From NCBI RefSeq assembly GCF_014762685.1, contig NZ_JABURM010000005.1, positions 744,001 to 808,000 of the forward strand: 64,000 bases of DNA. The letters run 5' to 3'. The notes below the pieces were generated by a model. It worked only from the letters and a program-made list of their open reading frames with translations, searched no databases and was not told where the DNA came from. Position numbers and translations under genes: made by a program. Source of the stretch: Gracilimonas sp. GTDB taxonomy: Bacteria > Bacteroidota > Rhodothermia > Balneolales > Balneolaceae. Position 1 is the first letter of the stretch, and the number at the start of each line of letters is the position of its first letter. This document shows positions 8,525 through 18,360 of this stretch, piece by piece.

Positions 8525-10189
8525 TTAGTTTTGATTTGTTTTTTCAGCGGCCAGTTTTAAGGCTTTATAGGCATTAATAATCCCACCTGTCCGGGAAAGG
8601 TCTGAAAAGGGGATGGGGTCCCTGGTTCCAGGTTTATATACTATCTGATTTACTTCGGTAACCGTTTCTATAATAATTTCCTTTACTTCCGTTACAGATA
8701 GTTCCGGATAATACGACATAATTAATGCTGCAACCCCGGCTACCACGGGAGAAGCCATGCTGGTGCCACTATTTTTCTGGTATTCATTATCAGGATAAGT
8801 AGAATAAACATCTACCCCCGGGGCAAATAAATCCACATTTGATTTGCCATAATTGCTAAACCCGGCAGCCAGTGTTGAGTCGGATTGCCAGGAGGATGCC
8901 CCTACACTTAGATAATTAACTGCCTGCCCACCATTGTTATAAAAGCGAGAGGGATAGGAATCGGTACTGTCAATATTGTCACTTCCATTTCCTGCCCCGG
9001 AAATCATCAATACACCCATACTGTCCGCTAATTGAATGGCCGCATCCACATATTCTTTTTGGGGAGAATAGCCTTTCCCAAAACTCATGTTAATAACCTT
9101 AGCTCCATTTTCTGCAGCATAGCGGATGGAATTAGCAACGTCTTTATCCCGTTCGTCGCCGTCCGGCACAGTCCGGAGAATCATGAGTTCAATATTATCT
9201 GCAATACCCACTGCTCCTAAATTGTTTTCGCGAATAGCACCTACAATTCCGGCAACGTGCGTACCATGATCACTCCCCGGGCCAATAACATCATTATTAC
9301 CATAGATTCGATTATCCAGATTTTCATAATTATCGCCTACAATATCGCGCGGATCAAATTCAGGATTTAGCCCATATTCAGCCAACCCGCTTACATGTTC
9401 GTAATACTTTTCCAGTTCCTTCAGATCTGCTTCTGTTGCTCCGTTTCCAATAAGGTAAGCCATGATCTGTTTAGCCTGCTGTTCCTGTTGATTTTCTTCT
9501 CCGGTGAGTTCTAATTGCTCCATACTAACTGAATCAATATTGGCAATATCAAGAGTTTGCTTTGCAAATTGGATAGCTTGCCGGGTTTGTCCAACCTGAG
9601 TAAGTTCCTGCTGATTTTGCTGAACTCTTCGTTCAAAAGCTTCTTTAATTTCAAGATAATATTCGTATTCATCTTGATTTTCAGCAGATACGGAATCTTC
9701 TTCTAATCCCTCAAACTTCTTGCTGAGTTTGGCATATAGCCGGGTCACTTCATAGGTGTCCTTATTTACATGACTTCCGTCCGGTCCGCCGATAAAATTC
9801 CATCCATGGATATCATCAACATATCCATTTCCGTCATCATCAATATTATTACCCGGAATTTCATCTTCATTAACCCATATTTTTTTAGAGAGATCCTCAT
9901 GTTCGATATCCGTACCGGAGTCAATAATGGCTACGATTATTTTTTCTTTAGGAGATTTGTTGTTTAGTAATTCACTATAGGCTTTTTCTACTCCGGTGCC
10001 GTAAAAAGGATTAGGGCTGGGAGGAGTGAGGTGCCATGTTTCGGTAGCCGTAACTTCAGCCATTTCGGAAGTTTCATTATTCGCCTCCGTTTCCATTGAT
10101 TCGGTTTCAGTAGCAGTTTTAGTACCTGCACAACTCACTGAAAAAATGACTAAGAAGAGTATTGTAAAGAGCTTTGAAAAAGAGTTCAT
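8525..10189 (-). CDS. S8 family (subtilisin-like) exported serine protease, lipoprotein
   Basis: A 554-residue subtilase. The signal peptide ends in a lipobox with Cys20 (FSVSCAG), and a Thr/Glu-rich linker follows. Catalytic residues are visible: Asp90 (IIDSGTDIEHEDL), His308 (DHGTHVAGIVGA) and Ser477 (GTSMASPVVAG). The Asp-His spacing is 218 residues against a few dozen in subtilisin. The extra segment (about 145-280) is rich in Glu and Gln and probably helical or coiled, a feature known in Bacteroidota-type S8 peptidases. The protein is probably anchored to the periplasmic or outer-membrane face. It lies 51 bases downstream of the DUF445 gene and one base ahead of the oxidoreductase gene. 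Confidence 0.92.
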   Translation of the reverse strand: MNSFSKLFTILFLVIFSVSCAGTKTATETESMETEANNETSEMAEVTATETWHLTPPSPNPFYGTGVEKAYSELLNNKSPKEKIIVAIIDSGTDIEHEDLSKKIWVNEDEIPGNNIDDDGNGYVDDIHGWNFIGGPDGSHVNKDTYEVTRLYAKLSKKFEGLEEDSVSAENQDEYEYYLEIKEAFERRVQQNQQELTQVGQTRQAIQFAKQTLDIANIDSVSMEQLELTGEENQQEQQAKQIMAYLIGNGATEADLKELEKYYEHVSGLAEYGLNPEFDPRDIVGDNYENLDNRIYGNNDVIGPGSDHGTHVAGIVGAIRENNLGAVGIADNIELMILRTVPDGDERDKDVANSIRYAAENGAKVINMSFGKGYSPQKEYVDAAIQLADSMGVLMISGAGNGSDNIDSTDSYPSRFYNNGGQAVNYLSVGASSWQSDSTLAAGFSNYGKSNVDLFAPGVDVYSTYPDNEYQKNSGTSMASPVVAGVAALIMSYYPELSVTEVKEIIIETVTEVNQIVYKPGTRDPIPFSDLSRTGGIINAYKALKLAAEKTNQN

Positions 10190-10240
10190 GAAATTAATTG
10201 TATTGAGAGTTTAGTGGAATATAATTAAAGCCCGAAAGTA

Positions 10241-11374
10241 TTATTTTTTAAATGTAAGGATTAATATATCTGCAGAGATGGTAAATCCAATAATTAACGT
10301 CAAAAGGACAATACTGGCAACCGGTTCCCAAATAATAAATCCTCCAAAAGTACCTAGTACAGCTCCCAAATACTGAATGTATTGAAGCTGATCGTTACTG
10401 GCATTTTTAATTAGATTTTCAAGTTTCTTCTCATCGTATTGACGTAAGTTATCCTCGACCAGGGCGTGTACATCCAATTGATTGATAAGTTTATACAACA
10501 GGTTAGTTACCATTTCCTCAATTACTGAGCCATGTTCGTCCAGTTTATTGGGGAGATTATCCAGAAATACATCCATTCTGTTAAGTCCGTTCTCGATACC
10601 GGTAGGTAGTTTTACAAGAGCACTTTCAACCAAGTCTTGAATTTCCTGTCCTTTCAAAAAACTGTAAGCTTTCAGGGCTACTTTTTCGAAAGAATTTTCT
10701 TCAATGGCCTCATCAATTTGTTCAATAAGTTTTTTAGCTATAGATGAACGAACCTCGGGATCGGCTATCATCTCATCTACATAACTCACTACCAACTCTT
10801 TTAGGTTTTCTCTGAATTCCGGATCATCAATAATAGTTTTCACGTAAACTGTTGCTTTTTCCCGATATTTGGCGATGGCCTGCGAATCGTGAATTTTTTG
10901 TTTGATGATTTCCGGATTGATCAGGTCTTCTGCCACGGCACTTGCAAGGCGGTAGGCAATTCTGTCTTTTTGGGCGGGAATCAAACCCTGACCTAAGATA
11001 GGGCGGCGCTGGGTAGGGCGGAATAACATTGTAATGGCCAGCCAGTTCGTCAAAAAACCAATTAATCCGCTTATACTAACGATGCGAAGTAAGCCGTCAA
11101 AAGAAAAATAGAGCCCGAAAATGGTCGTATTCATTCCGTTAAAATCCCAGAAAAATGAAATCCCGAACACTATTAAGAGCAGGTATGGGATAACAAAAAG
11201 CATATTCATCAGCCATCGATGATCCATGGTTTTTTTTGGGGGAATGGCCGGAATGGCAGCTTTTTCATCAGAAACGGCATGTTTATCCACTTGGGTGCGA
11301 ATCAGAGTCCAGAACCTGATGCCGTATTGCTTGCTGCGCTCTTTAATGATATTTGTATTATCGTCTTTATTCAT
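10241..11374 (-). CDS. DUF445 family membrane protein
   Basis: A 377-residue protein of the DUF445 (YheB/YtlR-like) family. The family block GFLTNWLAITMLFRPTQRRP is clear at about residues 105-125, followed by GLIPAQKDRIAYRLASAVAEDL. There are membrane segments near residues 52-72 and 85-112, and a hairpin at the C-terminus (about 340-375). The middle is a long helical soluble part with repeated amphipathic helices. Its function is unknown; some relatives sit near cell-envelope genes. The gene is 33 bases after ybeY in the same minus-strand run. Confidence 0.88.
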   Translation of the reverse strand: MNKDDNTNIIKERSKQYGIRFWTLIRTQVDKHAVSDEKAAIPAIPPKKTMDHRWLMNMLFVIPYLLLIVFGISFFWDFNGMNTTIFGLYFSFDGLLRIVSISGLIGFLTNWLAITMLFRPTQRRPILGQGLIPAQKDRIAYRLASAVAEDLINPEIIKQKIHDSQAIAKYREKATVYVKTIIDDPEFRENLKELVVSYVDEMIADPEVRSSIAKKLIEQIDEAIEENSFEKVALKAYSFLKGQEIQDLVESALVKLPTGIENGLNRMDVFLDNLPNKLDEHGSVIEEMVTNLLYKLINQLDVHALVEDNLRQYDEKKLENLIKNASNDQLQYIQYLGAVLGTFGGFIIWEPVASIVLLTLIIGFTISADILILTFKK

Positions 11375-11407
11375 TCACTTTTTGTGAAAGATGTACGCAA
11401 ATGCGAG

Positions 11408-11866
11408 CTATTTGTTGTTATCTGCTAAAGCTAAATATTTATTTTCAAGCTCCGTCATTTTAGCTTTATCATTTTCTTCAGAATCTTGGTATCCGATTAA
11501 ATGGAGTAGGCCATGGATGAAAATTCTTTGGAACTCACGTTCTACCGGTTCTTTGAATTCAGCAGATTGTTCAATAATGCGCGGTGCGCAACAAAAAAGG
11601 GTGCCCTCAATAGCCGTATTGTCTCCTGATTCCAACCCATCGTCATACCTAAAAGTAATTATATCAGTTACATAATACCGATTCAGGTGTTCCTTATTAA
11701 TTCTGACGATTTCCTGTTCATCTACATAAACCAACTCAATTCCCGAAAATGCAGCGTTTTCATTTTTGGCCAGTTTATCTAAGATAGTAGTTGCTTTAAC
11801 TTGCTTTAGCGGAATTTTTTCATCGCTTTCATTAAAGATTTGAAGGATGGGGGATTCACTGCTCAA
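11408..11866 (-). CDS. ybeY: Endoribonuclease YbeY (rRNA maturation factor)
   Basis: A 152-residue zinc-dependent endoribonuclease needed for 3'-end maturation of 16S rRNA and for ribosome quality control. The metal motif is FIHGLLHLIGYQDSEEND: His118, His122 and Asp128 fill the three ligand positions. The third ligand is Asp rather than the His of E. coli, which I believe is common in Bacteroidota-type YbeY. The preceding strand VTDIITFRYDD is also family-typical. It follows the small unknown gene by 18 bases and precedes the DUF445 gene by 33 bases, consistent with one transcript. Confidence 0.95.
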   Translation of the reverse strand: MSSESPILQIFNESDEKIPLKQVKATTILDKLAKNENAAFSGIELVYVDEQEIVRINKEHLNRYYVTDIITFRYDDGLESGDNTAIEGTLFCCAPRIIEQSAEFKEPVEREFQRIFIHGLLHLIGYQDSEENDKAKMTELENKYLALADNNK

Positions 11867-11884
11867 AGCGGGAGGAATTAGAAT

Positions 11885-12331
11885 TTAGAATGAAAAGTCA
11901 TCGTCCATTGACTCCGTAAGGGAAAGGGCTATACCGCACATCATCAAATCTTCCGGAAGTTGGGTAAAATCACCGCTGAGAATAGTATGATCCACATTGG
12001 CATATAAACTGCAGCCCGCAGTTTTTTCAACGATTAAACCGGAAGTTTTCTCGCCCGACTTTCCAAAAAAGGTGACCTGCTGAAGCATCTCGCTGGCTAC
12101 AAAAGCAGTGCAGTTATGAAGTTGCAAAAATGTATTATAGGCATAAACTGAAACCATATTCATTTGCTCGCCATTTACATCCAGACCTAAGTGTATTTCG
12201 AGTGCAAGTCTTCGGGGTTCTTCCTCATTTTTTACTTCAAAGCGAAACACATCGTTACCTAAAGGTTTTGCTGTAGTTCCAAGAACCTTACCGATGGCCT
12301 CTATATTTTCTTTAGTAAATTGATGAATCAT
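11885..12331 (-). CDS. Conserved-looking small protein, unknown function
   Basis: A 148-residue soluble protein I do not recognise. It starts MIHQFTKENIEAIGKVLG and appears to be an alpha/beta fold with alternating strands (for example RRLALEIHLGLDVN, MVSVYAYNTFLQLH). It has three cysteines (residues about 78, 106, 130) and an acidic C-terminus (ESMDDDFSF). There is no signal peptide or membrane segment. Its position between the DUF2723 gene and ybeY, with short gaps (59 and 18 bases), places it in a likely operon. Confidence 0.7.
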   Translation of the reverse strand: MIHQFTKENIEAIGKVLGTTAKPLGNDVFRFEVKNEEEPRRLALEIHLGLDVNGEQMNMVSVYAYNTFLQLHNCTAFVASEMLQQVTFFGKSGEKTSGLIVEKTAGCSLYANVDHTILSGDFTQLPEDLMMCGIALSLTESMDDDFSF

Positions 12332-12390
12332 AGTTTGTTGATTTGTGTATCCAAATATACGGCACCAAGCTATAAGTTTAAATGATAGAG

Positions 12391-15369
12391 TTAATTGAGT
12401 CCGTACCGGCCAATTTCATTTTCACTTTCTTCTTTAGTTGTGGGCATTGCAGGAAACTGCGGCCCCATTAATTCATTCACTTGCTCCGCAAGTTGAATGG
12501 CTTTTTCGTTGTTCTCGCCCTGAAAATACGCATATTGAGTAAGAGTCAGCGACTGACGAACGGTACGAACTTGAGTAAGATATTGTTGAGCTTCAGAGTT
12601 CAATTGGTTCAGTTGTTGACTTATTTCTCTTTGAAGACGGATATTTCCCTGGGCTTTCGCACTTTCAAACTCACTGTTAAGTCGGCTGAATTGCGTTTCA
12701 ATTTCAGCAAACTTATTGAGGTTTCTGTCAAGGTCTTCAAGGAGTTCATCTTCAGTTGTACTTGCAAGCCTGATAGCATCTTCAGCTAAGCCGACTTGAG
12801 CATAACGAATTGAATAGAGTAGTTTAATGGAGTAATTTGTCTCATCCTCTCTAAAAGGGATTTTATCCTCGCCCCATTTCAACCAATATGCCGCACTGTC
12901 AATTTTTCCTTGTTCCCGATACTTCATAGCCAGAGACATGAAGCTGAAACGATAATTACTTAGCATCCTGCGGATATTTTCATCCAGGTATAAATCCGGA
13001 TTATTCCATTCACGAAACTGGAAGTTTTCGAGGCGATCAGTAAATATTTCAGGATCAAGATAGCCATCACGGCCACCCCCAAAGTTTTTAGGAACTACCC
13101 GGTACGCTTTACCTTCGGTGCGAAAATAATTCTGTAAATTAAGCTGACTTTGCTCCGATACCGTATTTGCAAAATACACCGGACGCAGCCAGTTATTCGT
13201 TTGCAGGATATCCAGGATTAAGTGATCCTGAGTCTGAAGGTAATAGATTTTGTTGCCTTGTTGATCCTGACCATATAATCTGCCGTTCAGGTTCCAGCTT
13301 ACAACTTCCTCTAACGAATCTACCGGCATTTCAAAATCAATTCCTTTTTTGAGAATTGGGAGGGAAGTGTCCGGTTTAACACCTATAGATTCTTTGTATG
13401 AACGGTCATTTGAGAATGCTTCCCTGAGCATTTCTTTATCCACCGGAATTTCCAGGGTCCGTGGTTGCCATTGACTGATTCCGGAAGTTACACGCTCAAC
13501 TTCTTCGTCTGATAATGAAATAGGCAGCGGAGCTGATTCATGTGACCATTGATCTCGCAATTGCTTGATATACCAGTCTGTATTCAATAGACTTAGACAA
13601 ACAATGCGAACATCGGTACGTACTCCTTCCACTTCCTGTAAATACCAAAGCGGGAAGGTATCATTGTCTCCGTTAGTGAAGAGGATAGAATTAGGAGCGG
13701 TTGATTCAAGCAAGTTTCGGGCATAATCGGGGGCTACATATCGATTGCTTCGGTCGTGGTCGTCCCAATTTTGATATCCCATCCAAACCGGAGAAGCAAG
13801 CAAACAGAAAGCAACGGCGACATATCCCAAAGTTTTATTATTGGCATAGCCTTTTATGAGTTCGACTAAGCTGGTGACCCCTAATCCGATCCAAATTGAG
13901 AAGGCAAAGAATGAACCCACATAGGCATAATCCCTCTCACGCGGTTGATATGGAGTTTGGTTGAGGAACACGATAATAGCCAACCCCGTGACGATAAAGA
14001 GTGCCAGAATAGCGAGTGCGCGCTGCCAATCCGAATTGAAATGATAAATCATTCCAAAAAGCCCTAATAAAAAGGGAATAAAGAAATAAGCATTATTGGC
14101 TTTATTATCGGGGTAAACCGGTTCTTCGAATCCGGATCGCCAACCGGCATCTTGTATATCTGCCTCCCGGCCTATAAAGTTCCAGTTGAAATACCTTATA
14201 TACATGTGGTTCACTTGATAATCCCAGAAATACGACCAGTCAGAGCTGTATTGAGCGTAATAATCCAAATGGTTAGGATCCGGAGAATATCTGCGCGGAA
14301 AAAGTTTTTCATTTTCCCGGTCTATTTGCTGAGTACTTCTGTCGAAGTTATTTCCTTTCAGAATCGGCGTGGCTCCATACTGCTCACGTTTTAGGTAACT
14401 GATAAATGCTTCAGCCGTTTCGGGGTCATTTTCATCAATGGGCGGGTCGGCTATGGAGCGTATCATAATAACCGAATAAGAAGAAAAACCGATTAAAATC
14501 ATAGCATAACTGATGGCTATAATGTTTGCCAGGCGCATCTTCTTTTGGTGGGTGTAGTAAATAGCATATGCTACAGCCAGCATAAACAGGAAGAGAAAAG
14601 TGATGGGGCCGATCAATCCATAAGTCACATCATTCGCTCCATTCGCAATGGTTGGAATATTCTGTATAGTAAATGGATAAATAGCAAAGAAAGCGATAAC
14701 TGAAACAAAGCCCATCAATAAAAAGGACTTCCATTCAAATTCTTTAAGTTTGAAGTATACAATAAGGGCTACAAAAAACAGGGCCAGTAAATTCAAGAGA
14801 TGAACTCCAATAGCAATACCGAACATGTAGGCAATTAAAACAAGCCAACGCTCATTATACGGTTGGTCATAGTTTTCAGCCCATTTTAAAGCCATCCAAA
14901 CTACAATAGCGGTAAAAAACATTGACATCGCATACACTTCAGCCTCAACCGCACTGAACCAAAACGTGTCGGTAACGGCAAAGGTAAGTGCTCCAATTAA
15001 GGCGCCTCCATACATCCCGATTTTATCCATCACATCCATATTGTCAGGATGCCCTTTCCATTCCCGAACCAGGCGGACGACAATCAGGTATAAAAACATG
15101 ACGGTCAATGCAGAAGTAAGTGCACTGATAAAGTTGATACTGACGGCCACATAGCCTGCAGGCATAAACATGGAAAAAACCCGGCCTACCAGCGAGTAGA
15201 AAGGAGCTCCCGGAGGATGGTTTACTTGCAAGCCATGGGCAACAGCGATGAACTCACCGGAATCCCAGAAGCTGGCCGTGGGGGCAAGGGTCAGGGTATA
15301 AATGATGAGAGAAGCAAAAAAAGCTAAGAGAGCGAGATACTTGTTGGTTGTTTTGTGATCTGAAAACAT
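12391..15369 (-). CDS. DUF2723 multi-pass membrane protein (TMTC/PMT-like glycosyltransferase fold)
   Basis: About 992 residues if the ATG at 15369 is used; an upstream ATG at 15447 would add 26 residues (MLIIAGQSYNIF...) that precede the family start. The N-terminus NKYLALLAFFASLIIYTLTL is followed by SFWDSGEFIA, the DUF2723 hallmark with the acidic pair expected of GT-C type transferases. About a dozen membrane helices fill residues 15-560. A hydrophilic C-terminal half contains NGDNDTFPLWYLQ, another family block, then a helical tail with TPR-like character. Family members probably transfer sugars to exported proteins or lipids, but the donor and acceptor here are unknown. It heads the minus-strand run that continues to the iron permease. 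Confidence 0.88.
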   Translation of the reverse strand: MFSDHKTTNKYLALLAFFASLIIYTLTLAPTASFWDSGEFIAVAHGLQVNHPPGAPFYSLVGRVFSMFMPAGYVAVSINFISALTSALTVMFLYLIVVRLVREWKGHPDNMDVMDKIGMYGGALIGALTFAVTDTFWFSAVEAEVYAMSMFFTAIVVWMALKWAENYDQPYNERWLVLIAYMFGIAIGVHLLNLLALFFVALIVYFKLKEFEWKSFLLMGFVSVIAFFAIYPFTIQNIPTIANGANDVTYGLIGPITFLFLFMLAVAYAIYYTHQKKMRLANIIAISYAMILIGFSSYSVIMIRSIADPPIDENDPETAEAFISYLKREQYGATPILKGNNFDRSTQQIDRENEKLFPRRYSPDPNHLDYYAQYSSDWSYFWDYQVNHMYIRYFNWNFIGREADIQDAGWRSGFEEPVYPDNKANNAYFFIPFLLGLFGMIYHFNSDWQRALAILALFIVTGLAIIVFLNQTPYQPRERDYAYVGSFFAFSIWIGLGVTSLVELIKGYANNKTLGYVAVAFCLLASPVWMGYQNWDDHDRSNRYVAPDYARNLLESTAPNSILFTNGDNDTFPLWYLQEVEGVRTDVRIVCLSLLNTDWYIKQLRDQWSHESAPLPISLSDEEVERVTSGISQWQPRTLEIPVDKEMLREAFSNDRSYKESIGVKPDTSLPILKKGIDFEMPVDSLEEVVSWNLNGRLYGQDQQGNKIYYLQTQDHLILDILQTNNWLRPVYFANTVSEQSQLNLQNYFRTEGKAYRVVPKNFGGGRDGYLDPEIFTDRLENFQFREWNNPDLYLDENIRRMLSNYRFSFMSLAMKYREQGKIDSAAYWLKWGEDKIPFREDETNYSIKLLYSIRYAQVGLAEDAIRLASTTEDELLEDLDRNLNKFAEIETQFSRLNSEFESAKAQGNIRLQREISQQLNQLNSEAQQYLTQVRTVRQSLTLTQYAYFQGENNEKAIQLAEQVNELMGPQFPAMPTTKEESENEIGRYGLN

Positions 15370-15547
15370 GAAAAAATTTGTTAGCGGCTCAAAAAGGTTT
15401 GGATATTCTTTGAATATATTATAAGATTGGCCCGCAATGATAAGCACAGCCTTATACTAATCAAAATCTAAGATACAATAAGAATTTAAACTTCTCGCAG
15501 CAAAAACGGGAAAGTTTGTTTCATATTTCTTACCAAAACATTTCTTT

Positions 15548-17062
15548 ATGTCAGCAAATACTAATGAACGGTTTTCCTCAAAACTTGGATTAATATTAAG
15601 CGTACTGGGTATTGCTATCGGTACCGGTAACATTTGGCGTTTCCCCCGAATAGCAGCTCAAAATGGGGGTGAGGATGGAGCCGGTGCTTTTCTGTTTGCC
15701 TGGATATGCTTCCTGATTTTATGGTCAATCCCACTGATCATTGCAGAATACGGAATGGGACGAAATGGCCGGAAAGGTATAGTAGGTTCATTTGTAGCAT
15801 TGATTGGTGAAAAGAAAGGATGGCTCGGCGGCTTTGTAGGATTTGTAGCTACTGCCATCATGTTTTACTACAGTGTGGTAGCCAGTTGGTGCCTGTATTA
15901 TTTGATCACGAGCATCACTACGGCATTACCGGCCGATCTGCAACAGGCCAATGCCATTTGGGAAGGATTTCAGGGGTCAAATTGGCCGCTTGCGGGGCAT
16001 GCTATTGTGATGTTTATAGGCGGTTTTATTGTTATTAAAGGTATTTCATCCATTGAGAAGGTAAATAAGGTATTGATTCCTTCATTACTATTGGTATTGA
16101 TTGTATCTCTGTTTAAAGCTCTTTCCCTGGAAGGAAGCGGACTTGGGCTTGAGTATTTATTCACTCCGGATTGGTCAACCCTTAAGAAACCTCAAATTTG
16201 GCTGGAAGCATTAACACAAAATGCCTGGGATACCGGGGCAGCTTGGGGGCTGATTTTGACTTATGCTGCCTATATGCGGTCCACAGATGATGTCACTATC
16301 AGTGCTTTCCAAACCGGAATTGGCAATAATGTGGTTTCTCTGGTTGCTGCTATGATCATTTTTTCAACAGTGTTTGGTACATTGAGCCCAACAATGGGCA
16401 ACAGTGAAATACTGGAAGTTATGAAAACGTCCGGCCCGGCTTCCACAGGTTTGACCTTTATATGGATGCCACAATTGTTTGCTAAAATGGGCGGCGGAGG
16501 GATTTTTGCCATCCTGTTCTTCCTTGGATTGACGTTCGCCGCGTTCAGCTCTTTGATTTCCATGATTGAATTGGCGGTTAAGGTATTTGTAGATATGGGA
16601 GCTGTACGGAAAAGAGCTACTATGATCATTTGTGGTGCCGGTTTTGGGTTCGGAATTCCATCGGCATTGAACCTGACTTTCTTCGCCAACCAGGATTTTG
16701 TTTGGGGAGTTGGACTTATGGTATCAGGTGCACTTATCTCTTATGCCGTTATTAAATACGGTACACAGAAATTTCGGGAAGACCTTATCAATACCGAGGA
16801 ACGCTCCTCTACTTTAGGCAAATGGTGGGAGATTATAATCAAGTATGTAGTACCTATAGAAGTGGTAACCCTGCTTGGTTGGTGGATGTATTTGAGTGCC
16901 GCAGAATATGCGCCAGATACCTGGTATAATCCACTTAGTCCGTATTCAGTAGCTACCGTACTGCTGCAATGGGCCATGGCCCTGGGCTTAGTTTGGTTCT
17001 TCCGTAAGCGGTTGATGGGAAAGAAGGTAAAGTCTGATGATTTAGCAGAACCAGGGGAATAG
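15548..17062 (+). CDS. Sodium-dependent transporter (NSS/SNF family)
   Basis: A 504-residue symporter with 11-12 membrane helices of the neurotransmitter:sodium symporter family (LeuT fold). The first helix carries the signature GIAIGTGNIWRFPRIAAQNGG, in which the unwound GNIWRFP region makes the Na+ and substrate sites. The block GGGGIFAILFFLGLTFAAFSS in the seventh to eighth helix region is also typical. These carriers take up amino acids or osmolytes with Na+. No lipid or substrate specificity can be read. It is transcribed alone and diverges from the DUF2723 gene. Confidence 0.93.
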   Translation: MSANTNERFSSKLGLILSVLGIAIGTGNIWRFPRIAAQNGGEDGAGAFLFAWICFLILWSIPLIIAEYGMGRNGRKGIVGSFVALIGEKKGWLGGFVGFVATAIMFYYSVVASWCLYYLITSITTALPADLQQANAIWEGFQGSNWPLAGHAIVMFIGGFIVIKGISSIEKVNKVLIPSLLLVLIVSLFKALSLEGSGLGLEYLFTPDWSTLKKPQIWLEALTQNAWDTGAAWGLILTYAAYMRSTDDVTISAFQTGIGNNVVSLVAAMIIFSTVFGTLSPTMGNSEILEVMKTSGPASTGLTFIWMPQLFAKMGGGGIFAILFFLGLTFAAFSSLISMIELAVKVFVDMGAVRKRATMIICGAGFGFGIPSALNLTFFANQDFVWGVGLMVSGALISYAVIKYGTQKFREDLINTEERSSTLGKWWEIIIKYVVPIEVVTLLGWWMYLSAAEYAPDTWYNPLSPYSVATVLLQWAMALGLVWFFRKRLMGKKVKSDDLAEPGE

Positions 17063-17273
17063 GACTAAAACTAATATGAGAATCATTCATATTTTTTGGA
17101 AGCCTTTTCTTTTGGTAATTGACTGGTTATAAGAGGTATTCACTGTTCCCGGCTAAGAATTGTATTTGATTTGGAAAGTTGATCGGTTTTTTCCGGGATT
17201 TACTTCCGGTTTTGACTGGACCTTGTCTCATTTCGGGGATTCATGGCGGCTACTGTTTTAACTGTAAGAATGT

Positions 17274-17852
17274 TTAATCATGTAATCCCTTTCCATCTAA
17301 AATCTGTGGTATACATTTTTCAACCCTCCGCTCGCGGGTGGTGGATTTTTTGGCCCCGGAAAAATGAAGGAGGTACCCTCTTTGACGCCCCGGGGTTAGT
17401 TCCTCAAAAGCAGCTTTCAGATATGGGTTTTCATCCAGTTTTACCTGAAATTCTTCCGGGATGTCATATTCTGAAGTCTCTTTAAAATCGACTTCCAACC
17501 CGGCTTTTTCCACTTCAATCGCTTCCTGGATATAGGCCTGAATGACAGCAGCCATCTCATCAATTTGCTGTACGTTGGTAAACCGGATTTGGCGAGCTGA
17601 CTGCACATTTTTAGTCTGCTGGATTAAAATATCCTCCGGATCTTTTAACAAAACGCCTTTGTGAAACAGAAGCGCGCAGTATTCTTTAAATCCATGGATT
17701 AGGACAATATTGTTCTTCTGGAAGGTATAACAAGGGCAACCCCATTTCAATTCTTCAGTGAGGTTACAATCGAGGGCAAGCGTTCTCAATTTTATAAATT
17801 CTTCCCTCCATTTTTCAGCTTTATCGAAAAACCAATCAACCTTAGGATTCAT
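17274..17852 (-). CDS. DUF1801 / YdeI (OmpD-associated) family protein
   Basis: A 192-residue cytosolic protein with an N-terminal DUF1801 domain (VDWFFDKAEKWREEFIKLR, then WGCPCYTFQKNNIVLIHGFK) and a C-terminal YdeI-like segment (LTPGRQRGYLLHFSGAKKSTTRERRVEKCI). The C-terminal segment is the one named from E. coli YdeI; its biochemical role is unknown. I chose the ATG at 17852. It overlaps the end of the DoxX gene by 11 bases (ATGAATCCTAA), which suggests translational coupling. Confidence 0.88.
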   Translation of the reverse strand: MNPKVDWFFDKAEKWREEFIKLRTLALDCNLTEELKWGCPCYTFQKNNIVLIHGFKEYCALLFHKGVLLKDPEDILIQQTKNVQSARQIRFTNVQQIDEMAAVIQAYIQEAIEVEKAGLEVDFKETSEYDIPEEFQVKLDENPYLKAAFEELTPGRQRGYLLHFSGAKKSTTRERRVEKCIPQILDGKGLHD

Positions 17853-18243
17853 GCTGTTCCTTTTGATTAGAAAATGCAATTTTTCGATCAGCCGGCCTGA
17901 AATACCACGAAGTCACTGTCAGGATTAGCAATACCAATGAAGGAAGAGCTTCAGTAAACGGTTGATCCATCGTAATATGTGAAATTGCCGCTCCGGACAT
18001 AGCAAAGAAGAAGCCTGCATACGCCCATTCCTTCACCAATGGAAATTTAGGAGCAAGCACGGCTATCACTCCCAAAATTTTCCATGCACCAAGTATGGAC
18101 AAAAAATATAACGGGTAACCTAACTGAGTAATGATCTCAACATAGCCTCCTATTTGCAGCAATTGTTGCACACCACCTGCCAGCATTCCTAATGCAAGCC
18201 AGATGGTAGCAACCCAATAGATGACTTTATTCCTCTTCGTCAT
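17842..18243 (-). CDS. DoxX-like four-helix membrane protein
   Basis: A 133-residue inner-membrane protein with four hydrophobic segments (about residues 8-28, 45-66, 73-90 and 98-118). The pattern YWVATIWLALGMLAGGVQQLL and the following GYPLYFLSILGAWKILGVIAVLAP match DoxX-like (DoxX_2) proteins. Family members are small quinone-linked or transport-related membrane proteins with poorly defined roles. It is translationally coupled to the YdeI-family gene. The 219 bases upstream hold a degraded attC-like site (18361-18453) and AT-rich sequence. Confidence 0.85.
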   Translation of the reverse strand: MTKRNKVIYWVATIWLALGMLAGGVQQLLQIGGYVEIITQLGYPLYFLSILGAWKILGVIAVLAPKFPLVKEWAYAGFFFAMSGAAISHITMDQPFTEALPSLVLLILTVTSWYFRPADRKIAFSNQKEQHES

Positions 18244-18360
18244 AATAAATTCTTTTAGTTTTGTGGTTATGTGATGTGCAGTTTTTGCTTATCACCCTTA
18301 GAATGATTGAAACTTCGGAATTTGGACATTCAAATTTAAATATTCAAATAGGAGGTTGCA

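Noticed and set aside
16270-16689. 139-codon minus-strand ORF
   Set aside because: It is a shadow of the NSS transporter gene on the opposite strand.
17842-18243. DoxX and YdeI genes as a further cassette
   Set aside because: No attC with the complementary end is found between 17063 and 17273, and their composition is like core genes.
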